Notes under the pieces: model-generated | The model's input: the letters and a program-made list of their open reading frames with translations, nothing else | The model's database searches: none | Told to the model about the DNA's origin: nothing | Origin: Candidatus Eiseniibacteriota bacterium | GTDB lineage: Bacteria; Eisenbacteria; RBG-16-71-46 | Length of the DNA: 8,645 bases | Direction of reading: 5' to 3' | NCBI GenBank assembly: GCA_005893365.1 | Contig: VBPB01000226.1 | Span: forward strand, 1 to 8,645 | Translations under genes and position numbers: made by a program | Shown: one piece after another, positions 1 through 6,366 of the stretch | Numbering within the stretch: position 1 is the first letter of the stretch | Layout of the letters: the number at the start of each line of letters is the position of its first letter

Positions 1-2
1 AG

Positions 3-77
3 TCGGTCGCCGAGGGTGCCCCTGGCGCGCCGGCCGGCGCGGCCCCCGATTCGGCTGCGGCCCCCAAGGCCTCCTAA
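3..77 (+). CDS. Possible 3' end of a plus-strand gene (partial)
   Basis: An open frame entering from the left edge reads SVAEGAPGAPAGAAPDSAAA followed by PKAS and a TAA stop at 75-77. The Ala/Pro/Gly-rich composition resembles a flexible C-terminal tail. The stop lies 11 nt before the long hairpin at 89-141, and the M36 stop lies 12 nt beyond its other side, which is what two convergent genes sharing a terminator would look like. No domain can be recognised from 24 codons, and open frames this short are common in GC-rich DNA, so this is inference from context. Confidence 0.35.
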   Translation, partial: SVAEGAPGAPAGAAPDSAAAPKAS

Positions 78-88
78 CCCCGCGCGCC

Positions 89-141
89 CCGAAACGCACC
101 GGCGGCCGCCTGTCTCAGGCGACCGCCGGCGTGCGTTTCGG
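89..141. terminator. Long hairpin between convergent genes, probable bidirectional terminator
   Basis: Bases 89-105 pair with 123-141 over 17 bp, interrupted only by a 2-nt bulge at 130-131. Inside this, CGCCTG (107-112) pairs with CAGGCG (116-121) around a TCT loop. The stem contains CGAAACGCAC on one side and GTGCGTTTCG on the other. It lies 12 nt after the M36 stop and 11 nt after the putative plus-strand stop. There is no free T-tract on either side, so it is not a textbook intrinsic terminator. It could also be an mRNA 3'-end stabilising structure. Confidence 0.55.
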
Positions 142-153
142 ACCGCCTCGGCG

Positions 154-3100
154 TCAGCGCGGCAGCATCACCAGCCGGCGGGTGATCTGCCGGTCGTTGG
201 CCGTCATGCGCACGAAGTAGACGCCCGAGCTGGGCCGCGCCTCGCCCGCCGGGCCGCCCCAGGCGGCATCGTGATAGCCGGCCGGGAAGTCGCCATCGGC
301 GATCGTCGCCACCAGGCGGCCGCTCACGTCGTGGATGGTGATCCGCACCCGCGCCTGCTGCGGCAGCGCGAAGCGGAAGTCGGCGCGCGCGCTGGCGGGG
401 TTGGCGCCCGAGATCGCGAACGAGAGTTGGGCGGGGAGCGACGGCTCGTCCGCCGCCACCGGCGTGCACGGGCCCGGGTCCACGACGACGCTCAGGAACG
501 GCTGGTTCAGAAGCCCCGTGAACTGCAGGTCGTCGATGAACCAGCCCCCGTCGCTGACCGCCTCGTCGGAGCCGATCCGGAACCGCACCATCACGGTCTT
601 CCCGGCATAGGTGGTGCCCAGGTTCACGGTCGCGAGGCCCAGCCCCGGATAGCCCGGGCTCGCTCCGACGAAGCCAGATCGGCCGCCCAGCGGATTGCCC
701 GAGATGGTCGTGATCGTCCCGCCGTAGCCGGGCGAGACCGAGGCGCCGATGTCGGTCCACGACGCGCCGCCGTTGTCGCTGATCTCGATCACGCCGCCGT
801 CCCAGAACGTGCCACCCGAGGTCTCGAACGAATACGCGTGCTGGAACGTGAAGCTGAAGGGACCGCCGCCCACGACCAGCGCCGGCGAGATGAGCGACTG
901 GTCCGAGATCTCGCCGGGATCGGGCCCGTGGAAGCGATGGGACGTGGGCGTGACTTCCTGGCGCACCCACGGCTGGCCGGTGGCCGGCACCGCCGCGCTC
1001 ATGGTCCACGGCGGCACGCGGGCCTCCACGCTCTCGTTGACGGAGGGAACCTCGTCCACGTTGCCGCGCGTGCTGTAGGCCGCGTTCCGTGGCCCGGGGA
1101 CCACGAGGCCCGGATCGTTGTACTGGATCTGGAAGTCCTGGACCTGGATGCCGGCCGCCCCGCTGCTGGTCACGTACACGCTCGCGGTGGTGGTCCCGAA
1201 CGGGTTCGAGGCCGGGAAGGTGAGGGTGTTGCTGCCCCAGAAGACCACCGAGGGGTTGGTGCTCGAGACCGAGCCGGTGGTGGCGGTCAGCGTCGAGTTG
1301 CCGGTGTTCTTGAGCGTCACCGTGAGGTGCCCGATCTCGCCCTCGTCGAGGTAACCGTCCGCGTCGCAGCTATGGGCGTCGTCGTTGAGCGCGGCCGAGA
1401 CGAACGTCAGGTCGCCGCCACACACGTAGCTCTCGGTCACGCCGACGTTGGTGGTCGAGGTGCGGTCGGGCCCGATCGCCCCCACGCCGGCGCCGCGCCG
1501 GGCGAACGCGCCGCACATGAGGCCAAAGTCGGCGGGGTCGCTGGCGTAGGCGGCCGCGAGCAGGGCGTCGCGCGCCTCGAGGATGGTCGGCGCGTCGGGC
1601 GTGGCCTCGAGCCCGGCGATGATGTAATCGCGCATGCGGTCGCGGGCCTGGTCGAAGGTGAGGCGCCCGCTGTCGCGGATCAGCGACGCGTAGCACTCCC
1701 AGAGCATGTTGCACCAGACCTCGCCGGTGTTGTGCACCTCGGCATTGTTGGTACCGCTGGCGCCGAAGGCCACCGGCGGGCCCACCGGCAGGGCGGTGCC
1801 GTTCTGGATGTGGCGGAACGTGAGCGGGTTCTTGTTGAAGTCGGTCGAGTACGGATAGCGGCGCACGCCGAAGTAGTAGGCGTTGGTGGGCGTGACGCTG
1901 TTCTGGAGGGCGTAGGAGCCCATCGCGTAGACGCCCGCGAAGTTGGGGTTGCTCGGCACCGTCGCGTCTTCGGGCTTGACCGTGAGCAGCAGGGCGCTGA
2001 AGTCGCTCCAGCCTTCGCCCATCCCGCCGCCCTGCTGGTTGCTGAGCCCCGAGGCGTTGCCCACGAGGCGGTTGCTGACGTAGTGCATCCACTCGTGGGC
2101 GACGATCTGGTTGTCGATGGTGCCGTCGCGCGCCAGCGCGCGCAGCAGCGTCACGTTCACCGCGCCGCTCAGCAACGAGTTCTTGATGGTGTTGCCGTCG
2201 GCCAGCGAGACCATCAGCGTCGGAATGGTGATCGCCCCCGTGCCGGTCATGGTGACCGTGCCCGAGGTGGTGTTGGCGACGATCACGCCGACCGCGCCGG
2301 CGGCTTGGGCGTTGAGGACCTGGGCCGTGAAGGCGCAGCTCGAGCGGTCCACCAGGGCGATCTTGCCGGCGACCGCGTTGACGATGGCCTCGCAGCCGTC
2401 GCTGGGGGTCCCGACGCCGTCGTTGACCACCACCACGTCGGCCGTGACCAGGAACGATTGCGGCCCGAAGGTGGCGGTTCCCGCCGACTTGTCCCCGGCG
2501 ATGCCGGCCGGGCTGTTGACCCGCACGCGGGTGAGCGGGTTGAACACGTACATCTGCATGCGCGGCCGCCCGCCGTCGGCCGGCGTGGACATGTTGGCGT
2601 TGTTGGTACCGCTGTAGTCTTCGGCCTCCGCGCGGATGTTGTCCCCCTCGATGCCGCCGCGCCCGTAGTTGGAGGTCTGGGCGTTGCCCGCGGCCTCGTT
2701 AAAGCCGGAGTCGTAATACCAGTCGTGGAGGAAGTTGTTGTCGTAGAAGAGCTGGGTGATCGCGGCCATCTGCTGGGTGGTGTTGAGGTAGGGCGGCTGC
2801 GCGGTGTCGTAGGTGCGGTCGAAGGTGTTGGCCGCGGTCGTCGAGGCGCGGAAGTCCCCGGCGGTGAGGCCGTCGGGCGAGACCAGGTCCGCGTAGGCGT
2901 CCACGTTGTTCCCGTTGGTCACGGATGTCCCCGGCGGCAGCCACGGATCGTTGGTCGAGATCGGCCCGTTCTGCAGCGTGAGCAGTGCGGGCGCGACGAA
3001 CGGGGGATCGAAGTTGTCGGGGATCCCGGTGGGATGCGGACTCGGCGAGTCGCCCTGCGGCCCGTCGAACGGCGCATGGAGCGTGGTCCCGTCCGCCCAG

Positions 3101-3969
3101 ACCCGGTAGCTGTAGGCGTCGTTCGCCATCAGATCCTGACGGAACAGGATGCTGCCGTCGGCGTCCGACACGACGTAGGCGACCGCCTCGGTCGGCGTCA
3201 TCACCTCGAGGTAGTAGGCCGGCACCAGCCGGTCGGGCAGATGGAAGAGCACCGGCTTGGACCGGATCGGCTCGGCCTCGGCGAGCGCCACCGGCCGCGC
3301 CGCGCCTGGTGCCAAGGTGAGGCGCTGGTAGCCGCCCGGGGCGGGCCCGGCGCGGCGCATGAGCGCGCGGTCGAGCGGCGCCCCGATGAAGTCATCGAGG
3401 GCGCGCCCGACGGCCTCCAGGTCGGTGCCGCGGAAGGCCCGCGCCTCGGCCCGCCCGGCCTCGGCCTTGCCGGGGATGTAGCCCGAGACCGCGACCAGAT
3501 CGAGGTTCCGGTCCATGACCACCTTGACCTCGTCGCGGAAGACCTCGACGCCGCCGATCGTCTGCTTGAGCGACACGATGATCGGCCCGCGGCCGATGTC
3601 GTGGACGTAGCGCAGCGTCGCGCCCTGCACGTCGCCTTGGTCGAGCCGGTAGTAGGGGGCGAGCTGCGTCAGGAAGCCGCGGGCCGCCTGCTCGGAGCTG
3701 GGGCGGACCTGCGCCCGGGGCCGGATGCCCGGGGCGCGCGTCGCCCAGACGAAGCTCGGCACGCCGTAGCGCTCATCGACATGCGCCGGCGTGCCGATCC
3801 GGCTCAGCGCGGGATCGCCGGCGAGGCGGGCGAGGGTGGCGACGACCGTGGGCGAGGGCCGGCTCGTGGCCGACAGGTCGAACGCGGGGCGGGCCGCGAC
3901 CGGGGTCGCGACCACGGCCAGGGCGAGCGCGGCCAAGCGGAGCACACGCGAGACGCCTGGGGCAGGCAC
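154..3969 (-). CDS. Secreted M36 (fungalysin-type) zinc metallopeptidase with PA insert and C-terminal FlgD-like module
   Basis: A 1271-aa exported endopeptidase predicted to cleave extracellular proteins. A GTG start at 3969 is chosen because AAAGGA sits 5 nt upstream and a signal peptide follows at once (Arg8, hydrophobic 9-26, cleavage near VAA/RPAF). The ATG at 4125 would bury this signal behind 52 Pro/Arg-rich residues. Approximate domain order: FTP-type inhibitory propeptide 94-165; PepSY-like segment to about 283; M36 catalytic domain from about 380, interrupted by a protease-associated (PA) domain at 487-613 with two cysteines (C526, C545); zinc motif HEWMH at 625-629, with Glu652 in GMGEGWSDF as third ligand; GEVWCNMLWE at 749-758, typical of M36. 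Then come a CARDB-like Ig repeat (about 853-958), an immune-inhibitor/MAM-like jelly roll (972-1157, ending GGWFIDDLQF) and a FlgD-like C-terminal module (1178-1271). All catalytic residues are present and the frame is intact. Family assignment is firm; the accessory beta-domain names are approximate. Confidence 0.93.
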   Translation of the reverse strand: MPAPGVSRVLRLAALALAVVATPVAARPAFDLSATSRPSPTVVATLARLAGDPALSRIGTPAHVDERYGVPSFVWATRAPGIRPRAQVRPSSEQAARGFLTQLAPYYRLDQGDVQGATLRYVHDIGRGPIIVSLKQTIGGVEVFRDEVKVVMDRNLDLVAVSGYIPGKAEAGRAEARAFRGTDLEAVGRALDDFIGAPLDRALMRRAGPAPGGYQRLTLAPGAARPVALAEAEPIRSKPVLFHLPDRLVPAYYLEVMTPTEAVAYVVSDADGSILFRQDLMANDAYSYRVWADGTTLHAPFDGPQGDSPSPHPTGIPDNFDPPFVAPALLTLQNGPISTNDPWLPPGTSVTNGNNVDAYADLVSPDGLTAGDFRASTTAANTFDRTYDTAQPPYLNTTQQMAAITQLFYDNNFLHDWYYDSGFNEAAGNAQTSNYGRGGIEGDNIRAEAEDYSGTNNANMSTPADGGRPRMQMYVFNPLTRVRVNSPAGIAGDKSAGTATFGPQSFLVTADVVVVNDGVGTPSDGCEAIVNAVAGKIALVDRSSCAFTAQVLNAQAAGAVGVIVANTTSGTVTMTGTGAITIPTLMVSLADGNTIKNSLLSGAVNVTLLRALARDGTIDNQIVAHEWMHYVSNRLVGNASGLSNQQGGGMGEGWSDFSALLLTVKPEDATVPSNPNFAGVYAMGSYALQNSVTPTNAYYFGVRRYPYSTDFNKNPLTFRHIQNGTALPVGPPVAFGASGTNNAEVHNTGEVWCNMLWECYASLIRDSGRLTFDQARDRMRDYIIAGLEATPDAPTILEARDALLAAAYASDPADFGLMCGAFARRGAGVGAIGPDRTSTTNVGVTESYVCGGDLTFVSAALNDDAHSCDADGYLDEGEIGHLTVTLKNTGNSTLTATTGSVSSTNPSVVFWGSNTLTFPASNPFGTTTASVYVTSSGAAGIQVQDFQIQYNDPGLVVPGPRNAAYSTRGNVDEVPSVNESVEARVPPWTMSAAVPATGQPWVRQEVTPTSHRFHGPDPGEISDQSLISPALVVGGGPFSFTFQHAYSFETSGGTFWDGGVIEISDNGGASWTDIGASVSPGYGGTITTISGNPLGGRSGFVGASPGYPGLGLATVNLGTTYAGKTVMVRFRIGSDEAVSDGGWFIDDLQFTGLLNQPFLSVVVDPGPCTPVAADEPSLPAQLSFAISGANPASARADFRFALPQQARVRITIHDVSGRLVATIADGDFPAGYHDAAWGGPAGEARPSSGVYFVRMTANDRQITRRLVMLPR

Positions 3970-3974
3970 GAGGG

Positions 3975-3980
3975 TCCTTT
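3975..3980 (-). promoter_or_regulatory. Ribosome binding site fixing the M36 GTG start
   Basis: The minus strand reads AAAGGA, then CCCTC, then GTG. The 5-nt spacing suits a Shine-Dalgarno site, and the signal peptide begins directly downstream. This supports GTG at 3969 over the upstream ATG at 4125. Confidence 0.6.
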
Positions 3981-4036
3981 CTCGGCCGGGCGGTGGGGGC
4001 GAGGCCCGGCAGCATGAGCGACCAGGGTGAATGGGC

Positions 4037-4055
4037 TGACCCGAGGTCAATGATA
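4037..4055 (-). promoter_or_regulatory. Candidate -10 box with overlapping inverted repeat upstream of M36
   Basis: On the minus strand TATCAT (4055-4050) matches the TATAAT consensus at 5 of 6 positions and is the most AT-rich spot in this gap. Directly downstream, the inverted repeat TGACC-CGA-GGTCA (plus-strand 4037-4049) is perfect over 5-bp arms. If TATCAT is the -10, the start of transcription falls near 4043, the centre of the repeat, giving a leader of about 74 nt. No good -35 is visible. A repressor operator would fit this position, but no regulator is encoded nearby. Confidence 0.3.
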
Positions 4056-4114
4056 GCCCCGGCGGGCCCGGCGGGTCCACGCCCAAGACGGCCGGGTGGG
4101 GCGGGGCAATGATG

Positions 4115-4140
4115 CGCCGGCCCACGAGTTAGTGCCGGCG
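4115..4140. repeat. Inverted repeat in the M1-M36 gap
   Basis: CGCCGGC (4115-4121) and GCCGGCG (4134-4140) form a perfect 7-bp stem around a 12-nt loop. No T-tract follows on either strand. It lies between the M1 stop and the M36 promoter candidate and could help separate the two transcripts, but GC-rich DNA produces such stems often. I see no convincing gene in the 255-bp gap 3970-4224. Confidence 0.3.
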
Positions 4141-4201
4141 TCGCCGCGCCGGGAGGACGGCAGCCAGGGCGCGGCCGGAACGCCTTTTCATCGCGTGGGT
4201 A

Positions 4202-4217
4202 GGGCCGCCGGCGGCCC
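4202..4217 (-). terminator. GC palindrome just after the M1 stop, possible terminator
   Basis: GGGCCGCCGGCGGCCC is a perfect 16-bp palindrome, starting 7 nt beyond the stop of the aminopeptidase gene. It can fold into a 6-bp stem with a 4-nt loop. No T-tract follows on the minus strand, so termination is only suggested by position and stability. Confidence 0.35.
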
Positions 4218-4224
4218 GCGGCGG

Positions 4225-5073
4225 TCAGGGCAGGACGAGGAGCTTGCGCGTGAGCCGGACGCCCTCGAAGTCGAGCAGGACCCAGTAGACGCCCGAGCGC
4301 GGCGTCTCGCCCGCCGCGGTCCGTCCGTCCCAGCCGACGATGTGGACCCCCGCCGGTAGCAGGCCGTGGGACAGCGTGGCGATGCGCCGGCCCGCGGCGT
4401 CGAGCAGGGCCAGCGACACGCGCCCCTCGCGCGGGGTGGCGAAGGTGACGCGGGTCCCGGCGCGCGCCGGATCGGGCGACGGCGCCCGCAGCTCGAGGGC
4501 GCCCGGGGTCGCGCGGTCGAAGGCGACGTCGGTGGGATAGATCAGGGCCCGCAGGATCCAGTTGCCGGGATCGACCACCGGCGGCGTCGGCGCGTCCGGG
4601 ACGTGGAGGACGAAGGACTGGGTGGCGAGCGAGTCCTGGACCACGAAGTCGTAAGTCGCCCCGGTGTTGACCTGGATCCGGACGTCCACCGGCATCTTGA
4701 AGATCTGCCACGACTGCGACTGGTGGAGCTGCAGCGCGAGGTCGTAGCCGCCGCCCGCAGGCGCGCTGGTCCACGAGACCTGGTACTGCGGGTAGTACTC
4801 GCCGTAGATCCACTCCTGGAAGAACCAGCCCAGCGGCATCCCCGAGACCGTCTCGCACACGTGCTGGAGGTCCTCGGTCACGGCCGAGCTGCCACGGTAC
4901 TGCTGCTGATAGGTCTTAAGGGCGGTGAGGAACGCGGCGTCCCCCATGATGTGGCGCAGCATGTGCAGCACCCAGGCCGGTTTCCGATAGGAGAGATCGC
5001 TGCTGAAGATGCGGCCCACCGAGCTCAGCTCCGGCACGTAGATCGTGCCCGAGCCCAGGTAGCGCGTGAGCAC
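4225..5073 (-). CDS. M1-family aminopeptidase, 3' part after the frame break
   Basis: This 282-codon stretch continues the aminopeptidase begun at 6272 but lies in another frame. It opens VLTRYLGSGTIYVPELSSVG and carries SYRKPAWVLHMLR (residues 28-40). Tyr29 is the expected transition-state tyrosine of M1 enzymes. Next are an alpha-helical region ending FFQEWIYGEYYPQY and a beta domain. The C-terminal FlgD-like module (about 205-282) contains LLDAAGRRIATL, GWDGRTAAG and SGVYWVLL and ends RKLLVLP. No start with a ribosome binding site is visible; the GTG at 5073 marks only the first possible in-frame start after the break. Sequence quality and codon use stay normal to the stop, so this part has not decayed. 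Alone it lacks the zinc site and should be inactive. Confidence 0.85.
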   Translation of the reverse strand: MLTRYLGSGTIYVPELSSVGRIFSSDLSYRKPAWVLHMLRHIMGDAAFLTALKTYQQQYRGSSAVTEDLQHVCETVSGMPLGWFFQEWIYGEYYPQYQVSWTSAPAGGGYDLALQLHQSQSWQIFKMPVDVRIQVNTGATYDFVVQDSLATQSFVLHVPDAPTPPVVDPGNWILRALIYPTDVAFDRATPGALELRAPSPDPARAGTRVTFATPREGRVSLALLDAAGRRIATLSHGLLPAGVHIVGWDGRTAAGETPRSGVYWVLLDFEGVRLTRKLLVLP

Positions 5074-6272
5074 TCGGCCCACAGCGCCTCGGAATACGTG
5101 GCGAAGCCCTCGTTCAGCCAGACGTGGTGGAAGTCTCGGCAGGTGACGTTGTCGCCGAACCACTGGTGCGCCAGCTCGTGGGCCACCGTCGTCTCGTTGA
5201 AGACGCCGAGGCTGGTGCAGGTCTGGTTCTCCATGCCGCCGCCCCAGAGGAACTGCGCCTCCCCGTACTTCTCGTCCAGGAACGGGTACTCGCCATATCG
5301 CGTCGCGTAGGCGGCGATCATCGACTTCACCTTCTGGTTCACCACCCCCGCCGTCGGCACGCTCTCGGGGAACAGGTAGAACTGAAGCGGCATCGCCGGG
5401 CCGACCGCCGGGAGGTACGTGTCGGGGACCAGCGAGTAGGCGAAGCTGGCGATCGAAACGAGATAGGTGGCGATCGGATGCCGGCACTTCCAATGGCGGA
5501 ACGCGGTGGTCCCGTTGTCGCTGCTCTCGACCAGCACGCCGTTGCCGGCGGTCACCATGCCGCTCGGGAGGCTCACCCGGATGTCCGCCGAGTCGGCCTT
5601 GTCGGCCGGGTCGTCCTTGCACGGCCACCAGAGCCGGGCGTCGAACGGCTCGCTCAGGCTGGTGATGAGCGGCGTCCCGTTATGGGTCTGGAAGGTGAAC
5701 GCGTCGCCGAAGCCGCCGGTGAGCGGCGTGCCGTGATAGGCGACGGTCACGTCCACCATCTCGCCGGTGAGGTAGGGGCGGTCGAGGGCGATGGTGAGCA
5801 GGTTCGAGGCGTGGGTGAAGCTGGCGGGCCCCCCCGCGCAGGTGACGGCGTCGACCGTCATGTTGGTGTTGTCGAAGTCCAGCTCCAGCGTGGAGACCGG
5901 GCCGGCCACCACCGACGCCCGGGTGCGGACCGTGGCGGTCAGCACCGAGTTCGCCGGGTTGGGATGGAGATCGAGGTCGTAGTAGGTGACGTCGAAGGCG
6001 TTCTGGTTCGCCGTGGCCACCTGCATGCGGGCGAGCATGCGCGAGAACGAGCGGATCTTGCCGGCCGCCAGCACGTCGGTCATGTCCCGCGGCCCGATCC
6101 ACTGGGGCGCGGGGCGCTCCGGGGCGGCGGCGGCGCCGCGCGGGGCGGCGAGCGCCAGGATGAGCACGATGCCGGCGAGCCCGGCGCGGCGCCGGCGGGC
6201 GATGGAGTCGGGTGCGGGGCGGGAGGGGACGAGGGACCCGAGCGTGTTCGAGCCTAACGGCGAGTTGACCAT
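5025..6272 (-). pseudogene. Secreted M1-family aminopeptidase, 5' part with zinc site, frame broken near 5070
   Basis: The N-terminal part of a gluzincin aminopeptidase, which would release N-terminal residues from peptides outside the cytoplasm. From the ATG at 6272 the protein has a signal sequence (RRRR at 26-29, hydrophobic 30-43, cleavage near 50), then the M1 beta-saddle domain (about 90-280, with EPFDARLWWPCKDDPADKAD at 208-227). The substrate-binding GGGMEN is at 344-349, HELAH at 365-369 and the third zinc ligand Glu388 in WLNEGFA, exactly 18 residues after the second His. Homology runs to SEALWAE (394-400). The last 15 residues (CSRATWARARSTCRS) are out-of-frame sequence; true coding continues in the frame of the 4225-5073 segment. 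The whole gene would span 4225-6272. It is either a recent pseudogene or an assembly/sequencing error, and I cannot tell which. Only a weak GGGG lies 5 nt before the ATG. Confidence 0.88.
5065..5075 (-). other. Frame break in the M1 aminopeptidase gene
   Basis: In-frame coding ends at GAG (5075-5073, Glu400) and resumes at CTC (5070-5068). Two extra bases lie between, so the missing length is 3n+1 nt. From memory of the family, SEALW-E is normally followed by about 13-17 residues before the G-GTIYVP segment; here that stretch is absent. A lost segment of roughly 40-50 nt therefore fits better than a single-base error. No slippery heptamer suggests programmed frameshifting. Confidence 0.7.
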
Positions 6273-6366
6273 GGCTACCCCGAGGATAGGGGCTGGCCGC
6301 GGGCGAGGCCACGGCGAAATGGGGAATTGGAGTCGAGCCGGAGCCGCGGGCCGATAACCTTATGAC
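6273..6366. promoter_or_regulatory. Divergent promoter region with -10-like boxes close to both starts
   Basis: This 94-bp gap separates the divergent M1 and membrane-protein genes. On the plus strand TAACCT (6355-6360) ends so that +1 would fall on the A of ATG 6367. On the minus strand TATCCT (6288-6283) would place +1 near 6276, 4 nt before the ATG at 6272. Neither gene has a clear Shine-Dalgarno. Leaderless or near-leaderless transcripts are therefore possible. The boxes match the consensus only partly and no well-spaced -35 was found. Confidence 0.35.

Noticed and set aside
16..4017. A 1333-aa open frame on the plus strand, antisense to the M36 gene.
   Set aside because: The translation is Arg/Gly/Val/His-rich with no domain or signal, whereas the minus frame has catalytic motifs and a signal peptide. 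Long antisense frames are expected opposite GC-rich genes.
3970..4125. N-terminal extension of M36 to the ATG at 4125.
   Set aside because: It adds 52 Pro/Gly/Arg-rich residues ahead of the signal peptide and spans the promoter-like site. The GTG at 3969 has a proper ribosome binding site.
4129..4191. A 20-residue minus-strand frame MKRRSGRALAAVLPARRRRH in the M1-M36 gap.
   Set aside because: There is no ribosome binding site, it is Arg-rich as random GC-rich frames are, and it overlaps the inverted repeat at 4115-4140.
4111..4393. Direct repeat GATGCGCCGGCCC at 4111 and 4381.
   Set aside because: Thirteen bases of pure GC-biased sequence, one copy inside coding DNA. No target-site duplication or mobile gene is nearby, so chance is the simpler explanation.
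5060..5080. Programmed ribosomal frameshift as an explanation for the split M1 gene.
   Set aside because: There is no slippery heptamer or obvious stimulatory structure, and conserved residues seem to be missing at the junction, which slippage would not explain.
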